Shown: positions 1 to 7,047, counted from the stretch's first letter. The stretch is 7,707 bases of DNA from Thermobaculum sp042408415 (GCA_042408415.1 JBHORE010000062.1:1-7707), one strand, 5' to 3'. Notes: a model not told the origin generated them from the letters alone. Numbers and translations are program-made.

Positions 1-75
1 AGCCGCTGACGGGGAAGGGCTGGCACCAGATGGGGATGGGGATGGACTAGCTGCTGAAGGGGAAGGCGAAGCCCC
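1..75 (-). repeat. Ser/Pro/Ala linker-coding low-complexity repeat in the lipoprotein
   Basis: Residues 40-64 of the lipoprotein are made only of G, A, S and P. The nine-residue unit GASPSPSAA occurs at 40-48 and again at 56-64, a period of 16 residues (48 nt); the DNA copies at about 1-23 and 49-71 are similar but not identical. It probably forms a flexible tether between the lipid anchor and the binding domain. The repeat may extend past the left edge. Confidence 0.7.
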
Positions 76-192
76 AGTAGATGCTGTGGGTGTGGTACCA
101 GTGGTACCTCCACCACAGGCCACTAGGATCGCGCTCCCAGCCGCTACAGCCGAGAACTTGAGAAATCTCCTCCTACTTATTCTGTTAGACAT
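1..192 (-). CDS. Tat-dependent lipoprotein, probable ABC-transporter substrate-binding protein (N-terminus only)
   Basis: The minus strand from the ATG at 192-190 to the left edge is open for 64 codons with no stop, so the gene continues outside the window. Residues 6-12 read SRRRFLK, matching the twin-arginine consensus S-R-R-x-F-L-K. A hydrophobic stretch (about 13-25) leads to the lipobox LVAC with the lipidated cysteine at residue 26, followed by GGG. From about residue 29 on it is a Thr/Ser/Pro/Ala/Gly linker containing ASPSPS units. This is the usual front end of an exported, membrane-anchored solute-binding lipoprotein; the ligand-binding domain is outside the window, so the substrate is unknown. 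Start choice: AGGAGG (201-206) lies 8 nt upstream of the ATG, and a strong promoter lies further upstream. Divergence from an inositol operon suggests, but does not show, uptake of inositol or a related sugar. Another kind of Tat lipoprotein cannot be excluded. Confidence 0.85.
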   Translation of the reverse strand, partial: MSNRISRRRFLKFSAVAAGSAILVACGGGTTGTTPTASTGASPSPSAASPSPSPSGASPSPSAA

Positions 193-246
193 TACACACT
201 CCTCCTGCTTTTTGGGCCTCCCCGCATTTTTGAGACCTCTGCAAAA

Positions 247-275
247 TTTATAAAACGATTTCAGAGACGTGTCAA
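247..275 (-). promoter_or_regulatory. Strong sigma70-type promoter for the divergent lipoprotein gene
   Basis: Read on the minus strand, a perfect -35 box TTGACA (275-270) is followed by a 17-nt spacer and TATAAA (252-247), five of six matches to TATAAT. Transcription would begin near 240, giving a leader of about 48 nt before the ATG at 192, with AGGAGG well placed in it. An imperfect inverted repeat, TGTC-N7-GACA (270-284), overlaps the -35 box and could be an operator, but its arms are only 4 bp with one further symmetric pair inside. Confidence 0.75.
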
Positions 276-385
276 TAGTCGACATGAGCTTAATCTCCAA
301 CTTTGACGCATTAGTAATAGTTACCCTAGAGATTGCTTCCCATAAGTCTCAAATAGATAACCTATACTGCAAGTTGGTTTGATCC

Positions 386-414
386 GTTACACATCATTCA
401 AGGTGTGTTAAGAT
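386..414 (+). promoter_or_regulatory. Candidate promoter of the inositol/transketolase operon
   Basis: GTTACA (386-391) and TAAGAT (409-414) are separated by 17 nt and each matches the sigma70 boxes at four of six positions. Transcription would begin near 421, compatible with the GTG at 462 but not with the upstream GTG at 405. An alternative -10, TATACT (363-368, five of six), has no recognisable -35 at the right distance and would need an activator. TTGACG (303-308) is a good -35 but has only a poor -10 (TAGAGA, 327-332) after 18 nt. The choice among these is uncertain. Confidence 0.25.
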
Positions 415-446
415 ATGAGATCAGAAGATACTTTCTACCTCGTGTG

Positions 447-452
447 AAGGAG
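447..452 (+). promoter_or_regulatory. Shine-Dalgarno site that fixes the transketolase N-subunit start
   Basis: AAGGAG lies 9 nt before the GTG at 462. The longer open frame starting at GTG 405 has only AAGG directly against the start codon (400-403), so the inner GTG is preferred. Confidence 0.7.
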
Positions 453-461
453 ACACGTTTT

Positions 462-1355
462 GTGAGCGCCATATCGATTGATGTCCCTCTATCTCCCACC
501 CGAGATCCTGACAAACTACGCGAGATAGCTCGCAAGATAAGGTCTTTGGTACTCAAAAGTGTTTATCATGCTGGAGCTGGACATATAGGCGGGCCACTAT
601 CGGCAGCGGATATACTTGCTACATTATATTTTGCTGTGCTGAACGTCGATCCCTCAAATCCTGAGTGGGATGATCGTGATAGGTTTATTCTTTCTAAAGG
701 GCATTCAGCTGTAGGCTACTATGCAGCTTTAGCCCTGCGTGGTTATTTCCCGGTAGAGGAACTGCAAACTTTTGATGCTATCAATTCCAGGTTACAAGGG
801 CATCCAGATATGACGGCTACTCCTGGAGTAGATATGTCTACCGGAAGCTTAGGTCAAGGACTATCGGTTGGTTTAGGTATGGCTCTAGGAGCTAAGGTGT
901 TAGGGAAGGATTTTCACGTCTGGGTACTAATTGGGGATGGAGAGATGCAGGAAGGCCAGATTTGGGAGGCGATACACACCGCACCAAGATTCCATCTGGA
1001 TAACCTTATAGCTATTCTTGATTACAATGGACTTTCGCAGTATGGTTGGACTAGTTCACCATCAGGGTATAGGGATGTCCATAGGGAGCCTCCAATAGTG
1101 AATCCAGGTGATAAGGTGCGTGCTTTTGGTTGGAATGTTATTGAGATAGACGGTCATGATCCTCAGCAGATACTTAGTGCTTGTGACTTGGCTAAGGCTC
1201 ACAGTGGCGTGCCCACCTTTATTGTCGCTCACACCATAAAGGGTAAAGGGGTGTCGTTTATGGAAGGTCAGTATCCATGGCACTCTAAGCCTCTCACATT
1301 AGAGGACTTGAACAAAGCCCTCGGGGAGCTGGGTGAGCCGGAGGTGGCTGAGTGA
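462..1355 (+). CDS. Transketolase, N-terminal (ThDP-binding) subunit of a split enzyme
   Basis: This is the pyrophosphate-binding half of a transketolase, which moves a two-carbon ketol unit between sugars using thiamine diphosphate; it needs the C-terminal subunit encoded next door. The 297 residues (from GTG 462) fit the usual size of split N-subunits. Visible motifs: GAGHIGGPLS (38-47) with the conserved His41; SKGHS (78-82); the TGSLGQGLS stretch (127-135); and the ThDP motif GDGEMQEG (158-165) ending at Asn189 of LDYN. The open frame reaches back to GTG 405, adding 19 residues that look unlike the family and lack a proper ribosome site. The stop overlaps the next start by 4 nt (GTGA), implying translational coupling. 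Placement at the head of an inositol operon is unusual: it could recycle pentose phosphates or act on an inositol-derived ketose. Homology is clear; the substrate is not. Confidence 0.9.
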   Translation: MSAISIDVPLSPTRDPDKLREIARKIRSLVLKSVYHAGAGHIGGPLSAADILATLYFAVLNVDPSNPEWDDRDRFILSKGHSAVGYYAALALRGYFPVEELQTFDAINSRLQGHPDMTATPGVDMSTGSLGQGLSVGLGMALGAKVLGKDFHVWVLIGDGEMQEGQIWEAIHTAPRFHLDNLIAILDYNGLSQYGWTSSPSGYRDVHREPPIVNPGDKVRAFGWNVIEIDGHDPQQILSACDLAKAHSGVPTFIVAHTIKGKGVSFMEGQYPWHSKPLTLEDLNKALGELGEPEVAE

Positions 1356-2311
1356 CGAGTGAAACTTTACGCCTTGGAAAAGCCATGCGAGATGTTTGGG
1401 GTGATACCCTATGTGAGATCATGGCCAATGACCAAAAGGTAGTGGTACTGGATGGCGATCTGGCGAATTCTACGAAGGCAGATAAGGTTGCTGAGCGATT
1501 CCCCGATAGATTCTTCCAGATGGGGATAGCTGAACAGAATATGGCAGGTGTAGCTGCAGGTTTGGCTTCTGTTGGACTGATTCCATGGCTGAGCTCTTTT
1601 GCTGTCTTCCTTACTAAAAGAGATTTGGATCAGGTACGTATGACGATAGCTCAGACCAAACTACCTGTAAAACTGGGAGCTGGTTACAGCGGTATTCTTA
1701 CAGGTTTTACTGGTAAGACTCATCAATCAGTAGAGGATATAACTGTATATCGGGCTATGCCAAATATGACGGTGATAGCGCCAGCAGATGAGATAGAGTG
1801 TAGACAGGCTATATATGCTGCTACTTACTATCCTGGTCCTGTCTACTTTAGGTTGACCAGGGATCCAAGTCCTCTAATTTTTGATGACGCATATAAATTC
1901 GAACTTGGAAAGGGTGTGGTCCTTCGCCAAGGCAAGGATGTAGCCATCATCTCTACTGGTGTGCAGACTGCGCGCGCTGTTCAGGCTGCTGGTATGCTTG
2001 AGGCACAGAATGTATCTGTGTACTTACTACACCTACCAACTATCAAACCATTAGATACAGAGGCTATTCTTGCTGCTGCCGAAGCCACCAACCGAGTTGT
2101 TACGGCTGAAGAACACTCGATCCTAGGTGGCCTGGGGGGTGCAGTTGCCGAGGTGTTAGGTGAGAAGAGGCCAACCCGGATGGTTCGCGTCGGCCTAAGA
2201 GACGTGTTTGGGGAATCAGGGCCTAATGATGCGCTCCTGGAAAAATATGGTCTTACGCCGCGACACATAGTTGCCGCTGCTATGGGACTATTGGAGGGTC
2301 GAGATGCCTAA
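1352..2311 (+). CDS. Transketolase, C-terminal (pyrimidine-binding) subunit of a split enzyme
   Basis: Second half of the split transketolase, 319 residues. It carries the pyrimidine-binding domain (about 5-170) and the transketolase C-terminal domain (about 185-310). The catalytic glutamate that activates the ThDP aminopyrimidine is Glu61 in GIAEQNMAG (58-66). GKTHQSVED (121-129) is the conserved His loop near the active site, and EEHSILGG (253-260) is typical of the C-terminal domain. The GTG start at 1352 overlaps the previous stop by 4 nt and has GGAGGT (1340-1345) 6 nt upstream, so equimolar expression with the N-subunit is likely. The last 8 nt overlap the next gene. The order N then C, in separate genes, is the layout of archaeal-type and catabolic transketolases. 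DXP synthase and the E1 of 2-oxoacid dehydrogenases are related, but the motifs fit transketolase better. Confidence 0.9.
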   Translation: MTSETLRLGKAMRDVWGDTLCEIMANDQKVVVLDGDLANSTKADKVAERFPDRFFQMGIAEQNMAGVAAGLASVGLIPWLSSFAVFLTKRDLDQVRMTIAQTKLPVKLGAGYSGILTGFTGKTHQSVEDITVYRAMPNMTVIAPADEIECRQAIYAATYYPGPVYFRLTRDPSPLIFDDAYKFELGKGVVLRQGKDVAIISTGVQTARAVQAAGMLEAQNVSVYLLHLPTIKPLDTEAILAAAEATNRVVTAEEHSILGGLGGAVAEVLGEKRPTRMVRVGLRDVFGESGPNDALLEKYGLTPRHIVAAAMGLLEGRDA

Positions 2312-3311
2312 GCTAAGGATGGCATTGCTAGGTGCTGGCAGGATAGGTAGATTTCATGCTCGAACTATTGCCTATAATGTGCCGAATGCACAGCTATATT
2401 TTATAGCTGACGTGGCTGGCTCACTAGCGGAATCTTTAGCTAAGGAACTTGAGGTTGAACGTTGGAGTGATGACCCACTAGAAGCCATCGAACGCCCCGA
2501 CATTGATGCTGTAGTGATCGCTACACCTGGTAACACTCATGCAGCACTTATTCAGGCCTCAGCATCTGCTGGAAAGCATATTTTTTGTGAGAAACCCATA
2601 GCCCTAGAGTTACCAGAGATAGATAATGCTCTTGAAGTGGTTGAAAGGCATGGCGTCAAGCTTCAGATAGGTTTCCAGAGACGTTTTGATCCAGGGTTCT
2701 TGAGAGCCCGAGAAATGATCAAGAGGGGCGAGCTAGGTAAGCTCTACATGTTGAGGTCTGTTACAAGGGATCCACAACTGCCGGATGAGAATTACATGAA
2801 GACCTGTGGTGGCTTGTTCAGGGACACTATGGTACACGACTTTGATATCATTCGGTTCTTATCCGGGTTAGAAGTTGAGGAGATCTATGCTACCGGATCA
2901 GCTCTAGTGGACCCAATAGTTGAGCGTTACCAAGATGTGGATAACGCAGTCGTGGTCATGAAGCTACAAGGGGGAATAATCGCTACTATAGAAAACAGCC
3001 GCGAGGCAGTTTACGGATACGATGTACGCGCTGAAGTGCTCGGTTCGGAAGGTGCTATAAGGATAGAACATTCTCATGAAACTCCCGTTACTTATTACGG
3101 CCGACAAGGGGTCTGTGAGGATCATGTTTACTGGTTCATAGAGAGGTTTGCTTCCGCCTATCAAGCAGAAATGCTTTCTTTCATCCAGAGCGTGATCGAA
3201 GATACCGAACCCGCTGTGACCGGAATAGATGGTAGGAAGGCTACCGCGTTGGGACTAGCCGCTGATCGATCCCTAAGAATAGGTAAACCAGTGAGAGTGG
3301 AAGGTTTGTGA
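2304..3311 (+). CDS. iolG: Inositol 2-dehydrogenase, Gfo/Idh/MocA family (first paralogue)
   Basis: NAD-dependent oxidoreductase that would convert myo-inositol to 2-keto-myo-inositol (scyllo-inosose), the first step of the pathway. Length is 335 residues; IolG proteins run about 330-350. The Rossmann motif GAGRIG (10-15) and an acidic residue, Asp36, at the end of the second strand point to NAD rather than NADP. The catalytic lysine is Lys97 in CEKP (95-98); the D-x-x-x-H pair of inositol dehydrogenases is Asp174/His178. The IGFQRRFDPG segment (122-131) is typical of IolG. The start at ATG 2304 has GGAGG (2293-2297) 6 nt upstream; a longer frame from TTG 2271 would overlap the transketolase gene further and adds residues with no family match. 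It overlaps the previous gene by 8 nt. A second paralogue sits in the same operon, so which one takes myo- and which takes scyllo- or D-chiro-inositol is not settled. Confidence 0.85.
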   Translation: MPKLRMALLGAGRIGRFHARTIAYNVPNAQLYFIADVAGSLAESLAKELEVERWSDDPLEAIERPDIDAVVIATPGNTHAALIQASASAGKHIFCEKPIALELPEIDNALEVVERHGVKLQIGFQRRFDPGFLRAREMIKRGELGKLYMLRSVTRDPQLPDENYMKTCGGLFRDTMVHDFDIIRFLSGLEVEEIYATGSALVDPIVERYQDVDNAVVVMKLQGGIIATIENSREAVYGYDVRAEVLGSEGAIRIEHSHETPVTYYGRQGVCEDHVYWFIERFASAYQAEMLSFIQSVIEDTEPAVTGIDGRKATALGLAADRSLRIGKPVRVEGL

Positions 3312-3337
3312 GAGCTTGAAATTTCAGGAGGAAGGCT

Positions 3338-4174
3338 ATGAGTGTTAATGCAAAGGGTAGGTTGATCAAGAGGACATCTGCTACTCCTTCAGCTGATGGT
3401 ACAGTGCTCGAGGTTAGCCAGGAAGAAGCAGGTTGGCAATATGTTAGCTTCAAGGTGTGGAGGCTCCATCAAGGGCAATCTATAGAGGATGGCACACGTA
3501 ATGAGGAAGTAGGTTTGGTCGTATTGAGTGGCAAAGTGACGGTGGAGACACCATCAGCAACTTGGGATGATATAGGTAAGCGCAGTAGTGTCTTCGAGGG
3601 GAAGCCTTATGTGGTATACCTTCCTCCTGGGATGCCGTTTGTTATATCGGCGGTAAGTGACTGTGAGATAGCACGTTGTGGGTCAAGAGCTGAGAAGGGT
3701 GCATCGCCAAGGTTAGTAACCCCTGAAGAGATATCCGAAGAGATCAGAGGTGAAGGCAACGCCCAACGAGTCATCAGGCATCTCTACGAGGCAGATCGTC
3801 CGGCTCAGCACATATTTCTGGTCGAGGCTATAACACCTAGTGGAAATTGGTCTAGCTATCCACCACATAAGCATGATAGAAACGATCCTCCAAATGAAAC
3901 CTACCTAGAGGAGACGTATTATCACCGCTTCAGGCCGGAGCAGGGATTTGGCTATCAGAGAGTTTATACAGATGATAGAGATTTGGATGAGGTCCTACTC
4001 ATCCAGGACGGTGACTTAGTAATGGTCCCAAGAGGGTATCATCCCGTCGTGACTGCCCCGGGGTATGATCTGTATTATCTGAACGTTATGGCTGGCCCGA
4101 TTAGGCAATGGAGGTTCAAAGACGATCCGGCGCATGCCTGGGTAGCCTCTTCATGGAAGCCTTATGGGGGATGA
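3338..4174 (+). CDS. iolB: 5-deoxy-glucuronate isomerase
   Basis: Isomerises 5-deoxy-D-glucuronate to 2-deoxy-5-keto-D-gluconate (DKG), the step after IolD. The 278 residues match the usual size of IolB, a two-domain cupin. The C-terminal cupin shows the family signatures: NWSSYPPHKHD (170-180) with His177 and His179, LEETYYHRF (190-198) with Glu191 or Glu192, and VPRGYHPV (230-237) with His235; these are the expected metal ligands. The protein ends with a typical HAW-x-x-x-SWKP tail (266-275). The N-terminal half has weaker cupin features (LSGKVTVE, 63-70; YLPPGMPF, 94-101). ATG 3338 has AGGAGG (3326-3331) 6 nt upstream, one of the best ribosome sites in the window. KduI is a distant relative, but the motifs fit IolB. 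Confidence 0.92.
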   Translation: MSVNAKGRLIKRTSATPSADGTVLEVSQEEAGWQYVSFKVWRLHQGQSIEDGTRNEEVGLVVLSGKVTVETPSATWDDIGKRSSVFEGKPYVVYLPPGMPFVISAVSDCEIARCGSRAEKGASPRLVTPEEISEEIRGEGNAQRVIRHLYEADRPAQHIFLVEAITPSGNWSSYPPHKHDRNDPPNETYLEETYYHRFRPEQGFGYQRVYTDDRDLDEVLLIQDGDLVMVPRGYHPVVTAPGYDLYYLNVMAGPIRQWRFKDDPAHAWVASSWKPYGG

Positions 4175-4178
4175 GGAG

Positions 4179-6050
4179 ATGGCAACCTTTAAACTCACTA
4201 CAGCACAAGCGATAGTTAAGTTTCTAAGTGCTCAATACACTGAGAGAGATGGTATCGAGCACAAGATGTTTCGTGGGGTGTTTGGGATATTTGGGCACGG
4301 CAACGTGACGGGGTTGGGTCAGGCACTGGAGGAAATGGGGCAAGATCTGCCTTACTATAGACCGCAAAATGAGCAAGCAATGGTGCATACTTCTGCTGCC
4401 TATGCCAAGATGAAGAACAGGTTAGAGATGTTTGCCTGTACCTCTTCAGTTGGGCCTGGTGCTACTAACATGGTAACTGGAGCTGCTACGGCTACAGTCA
4501 ATAGGCTACCTGTTCTGCTGCTTCCCGGTGATACCTTTGCCTCAAGGCTTCCTCATCCTGTTCTCCAGCAGCTTGAGCATCCTCTAATGAGAGAGACTAC
4601 GGTCAATGATGCTTTCAGGCCAGTCTCGAGATTTTGGGATAGGATCACGAGACCAGAACAGGTGCTAGATAGTTTGCCTGAGGCTATGAGGATTCTTACG
4701 GATCAGTCAGAAACTGGGGCAGTTACTATTTGTCTTCCTGAAGATGTACAGACGGAAGCTTATGATTATCCAGAGAGTTTCTTTGAGAAGCATGTTCATA
4801 GAATTGTACGAACCGTGCCTCCAGAATCACAAATAGTTGAAGCCGCACAGATGATACAGGACTCTAAAAGACCGTTGATAGTTTCGGGTGGAGGAGCTAT
4901 ATATTCTGAAGCATCTGAAGTCCTCGATAAATTCACAAGTACTTTTGGAATCCCTCTCAGCGAGACCCAAGCAGGCAAGGGTGTATTGCCCTGGAATCAT
5001 GATTGGAATTTGGGTCCTATAGGATCCAATGGGGGATTAGCTGCTAACAGGCTTGCACGCGATGCTGACCTAGTAATATGCGTGGGCACCAGGCTTCAGG
5101 ACTTTACTACTGCTTCCAAAACTGCTTTTCAGAACCCTGAGGTGCGTTTTATAGGAATCAATATTGCCTCTATGGACGCACATAAGCTGGGGGCTTTGCC
5201 GTTGGTAGGTGATGCCCGTAACACTCTTGAAGCTTTATATGGGGCTTTGATCGGCCGGGGGTTCAGTACTTCAGAGGAGTACAGGCATGATGTGGCTAAC
5301 CTCAAGAGGCTCTGGGATGCTGCTGTGGATGAAGAACGATCTCGTACCATAGCTGGGAAGCTTACAGAGGCTAATGTCATCAAGATAGTCAACGAGTTTA
5401 GTAGACCTCAAGATGTGGTGGTATGCGCTGCTGGTGGACTGCCAGGAGATTTGCTTAAGCTCTGGAGAGCTTGTGACCCGAAGGGCTATCATCTTGAGTA
5501 TGGGTACTCCTGTATGGGTTACGAGATAGCTGGCGGCTTAGGAGTCAAGATGGCAGACCCGTCCAGAGAAGTTTATGTGATGGTCGGGGATGGCAGCTAC
5601 CTTATGCTTCATACGGAGATCGTGACCTCGTTGCAGGAAGGTTACAAACTGACGATAGTCGTGGTGGATAATTCTGGCTTTCAGTGTATACGGGGCCTAC
5701 AAATGAGCTCGGGCTCACCTTCGTTCGGTAACGAGCTAAGATATAGAGATAGAAGCACTAACAGGCTTGAGGGTCCGTATATGCAGATAGACTTTGCCAA
5801 AAATGCTGAAAGCCTCGGGGCAGTGGGTATGTTTGCTGATAACGCGGCAGATCTCAGATCTGCTTTGGAGCGCGCCTCTAAAGCAGATAGGACTGTGGTT
5901 ATACATGTACCTGTAGATCCTGATGCCAAAGTCTCGTCCTTTGAAAGCTGGTGGGATGTTCCTGTAGCAGAGGTATCTTCGGAGGAATCGGTAATCAGGG
6001 CCAGAAAGGAGTATGAGTCTGCGAGAGAGAAGCAACGCTTCTACTACTAG
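4179..6050 (+). CDS. iolD: 3D-(3,5/4)-trihydroxycyclohexane-1,2-dione hydrolase
   Basis: ThDP-dependent ring-opening hydrolase that makes 5-deoxy-glucuronate from the diketone produced by IolE. From ATG 4179 it has 623 residues, close to the known IolD (about 640). Order of domains: pyrimidine-binding domain (about 5-190) with the catalytic Glu65 in RPQNEQ; central domain (about 215-355); pyrophosphate-binding domain (about 400-575) with GDGSYL (470-475) and Asn498 of VVDNSG. FGIFGHGNV (35-43) and the WWDVPVAEVS tail (about 590-599) are characteristic of IolD rather than acetolactate synthase. An upstream in-frame ATG at 4164 would overlap iolB; 4179 is preferred because its MATFKLTTAQA start lines up with the N-terminus of IolD proteins and GGGGG (4166-4170) lies 8 nt away. 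The gap to iolB is 4 nt, and the end overlaps the second iolG by 38 nt. Confidence 0.93.
   Translation: MATFKLTTAQAIVKFLSAQYTERDGIEHKMFRGVFGIFGHGNVTGLGQALEEMGQDLPYYRPQNEQAMVHTSAAYAKMKNRLEMFACTSSVGPGATNMVTGAATATVNRLPVLLLPGDTFASRLPHPVLQQLEHPLMRETTVNDAFRPVSRFWDRITRPEQVLDSLPEAMRILTDQSETGAVTICLPEDVQTEAYDYPESFFEKHVHRIVRTVPPESQIVEAAQMIQDSKRPLIVSGGGAIYSEASEVLDKFTSTFGIPLSETQAGKGVLPWNHDWNLGPIGSNGGLAANRLARDADLVICVGTRLQDFTTASKTAFQNPEVRFIGINIASMDAHKLGALPLVGDARNTLEALYGALIGRGFSTSEEYRHDVANLKRLWDAAVDEERSRTIAGKLTEANVIKIVNEFSRPQDVVVCAAGGLPGDLLKLWRACDPKGYHLEYGYSCMGYEIAGGLGVKMADPSREVYVMVGDGSYLMLHTEIVTSLQEGYKLTIVVVDNSGFQCIRGLQMSSGSPSFGNELRYRDRSTNRLEGPYMQIDFAKNAESLGAVGMFADNAADLRSALERASKADRTVVIHVPVDPDAKVSSFESWWDVPVAEVSSEESVIRARKEYESAREKQRFYY
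6005..6011 (+). promoter_or_regulatory. Oddly spaced Shine-Dalgarno site for the second iolG
   Basis: AAAGGAG ends only 1 nt before the ATG at 6013, too close for normal initiation there. The in-frame CTG at 6019 lies 7 nt downstream, a normal spacing. There is no other ATG, GTG or TTG in frame before the Rossmann motif. Either the ATG is used with poor efficiency through coupling to iolD, or initiation is at a rare CTG. Confidence 0.4.
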
Positions 6051-7047
6051 GGCTCCCATAGGTGTAGGTATCATCGGCCTCGGCAGGATAGGGGCCTTGC
6101 ATGCTGATCATCTTATGAATGCTGTCCGAGGGGCAAGGTTAGTTAGGGCTGCAGTTGATCCTGCTCATAAGAAGCAGCTTGAGGCTGAGGGTTATCCTAT
6201 ACCACTTACTGATGACCCTGGTGCTTTGGTAAATGATCCTGAGGTGGAGGCGATAGTTATAGCTTCGCCCTCCATCTTTCATTATGAGCACATAGTCCTG
6301 GTTACTGAAGCACGTAAGCCACTGTTTTGCGAGAAACCACTTGCCGACAATGTCCCGGATGCTATGAGGGCAGCTGATAAGATAAGAGCATCTGGTATCC
6401 CCTTTCAGATTGGTTTTCAACGTAGGTTTGATCCTGGCTACAGAAGAGCCCGTCAGCTGATAGAGCAGGGGTGTATAGGAGTACCAGAGCTATTTAAGGG
6501 CGTAACTTGTGATCGCATTCCATCTATAGACTATCTGAAGACCAGCGGAGGGTTGTTCTGGGACTTGGGTGTGCACGATTTCGATGCAGCGCGTTTCTTG
6601 ACGGGGTTGGAGATAGAGTCTGTGTATGCTCATGGAGCTGTACTCGTGGATAAGCAGCTAGAAGAAATCGATGACGTAGATTATGGACTTGTTATCCTCA
6701 GGCTTTCTAATGGGGCTGTGGGTGTCGTACATAACGCTTGGAGGGCTCCCTGGGGTTATGAGATTCGTGCTGAAGTATATGGTTCAGAAGGCAAGATAGT
6801 AACCGAGCTAGATGAGAAGTTTCCTACCAGGTTGTATGATCGAAGAGGGATAGTAATAGACAGGCACACACTATTTACAGAAAGATTTCGCGACGCATAC
6901 AGGGACGAGATACAAGCTTTTGTTGATGCAATAGTAGCTGGAAAGAACCCTTCTCCAGGAGTAGATGATGCTGTTAGGGCTCTTTTGGTAGCTGATGCAG
7001 CAACTAGAAGTAGAAAAAGCCAAGATTGGGTTCAAATTCCTTTATGA
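6013..7047 (+). CDS. Inositol dehydrogenase, Gfo/Idh/MocA family (second paralogue)
   Basis: Second IolG-like oxidoreductase, 344 residues from ATG 6013. It has GLGRIG (22-27), Asp49 at the end of the second strand (NAD preference), CEKP (106-109) with Lys108, IGFQRRFDPG (133-142) and the catalytic pair Asp184/His188. It aligns along its whole length with the paralogue at 2304 (roughly 40% identity by eye), with a longer N-terminal lead of about 10 residues. In other bacteria extra copies act on scyllo- or D-chiro-inositol, or as a second-position inosose dehydrogenase; the sequence alone does not say which applies. It starts inside iolD (38-nt overlap) with an unusual ribosome site, suggesting coupled translation. 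The ten or so residues before the Rossmann strand are Ser/Thr/Arg-rich and may not be conserved. The stop is followed by 16 nt and the next gene. Confidence 0.85.
   Translation: MSLRERSNASTTRAPIGVGIIGLGRIGALHADHLMNAVRGARLVRAAVDPAHKKQLEAEGYPIPLTDDPGALVNDPEVEAIVIASPSIFHYEHIVLVTEARKPLFCEKPLADNVPDAMRAADKIRASGIPFQIGFQRRFDPGYRRARQLIEQGCIGVPELFKGVTCDRIPSIDYLKTSGGLFWDLGVHDFDAARFLTGLEIESVYAHGAVLVDKQLEEIDDVDYGLVILRLSNGAVGVVHNAWRAPWGYEIRAEVYGSEGKIVTELDEKFPTRLYDRRGIVIDRHTLFTERFRDAYRDEIQAFVDAIVAGKNPSPGVDDAVRALLVADAATRSRKSQDWVQIPL

Larger units (their letters stand above)
193..461. other. Divergent intergenic regulatory region
   Basis: About 270 bp separate the lipoprotein start from the preferred transketolase start. 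The left part holds the lipoprotein leader and promoter. The right part is AT-richer and should hold the promoter of the inositol operon. No RNA gene, riboswitch or long hairpin was recognised. Short symmetric elements seen are TGTC-N7-GACA (270-284) and GTAA-N3-TTAC (314-324); both are too short to call as operators. No regulator gene (IolR or LacI type) is in the window. Confidence 0.6.

Noticed and set aside
229..353. 8-bp inverted pair, TTTGAGAC (229-236) and GTCTCAAA (346-353), one near each divergent gene
   Set aside because: It looked like paired operators for looping, but in about 260 bp one such 8-bp match is expected roughly half the time by chance, and nothing else supports it.
387..410. 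Possible hairpin ACACA / TGTGT (389-393 with 404-408) before the transketolase gene
   Set aside because: The stem is only 5 bp with a 10-nt loop and does not extend; too weak for an attenuator or riboswitch.
3312..3337. Gap between iolG and iolB as a possible terminator or internal promoter
   Set aside because: Only 26 nt, with no hairpin or -35/-10 pair; it holds just the AGGAGG ribosome site of iolB.
5736..6074. A 112-codon minus-strand open frame
   Set aside because: It lies antisense to the end of iolD and the start of the second iolG, has no ribosome site or family motif, and its sequence reads as a shadow of the plus-strand genes.
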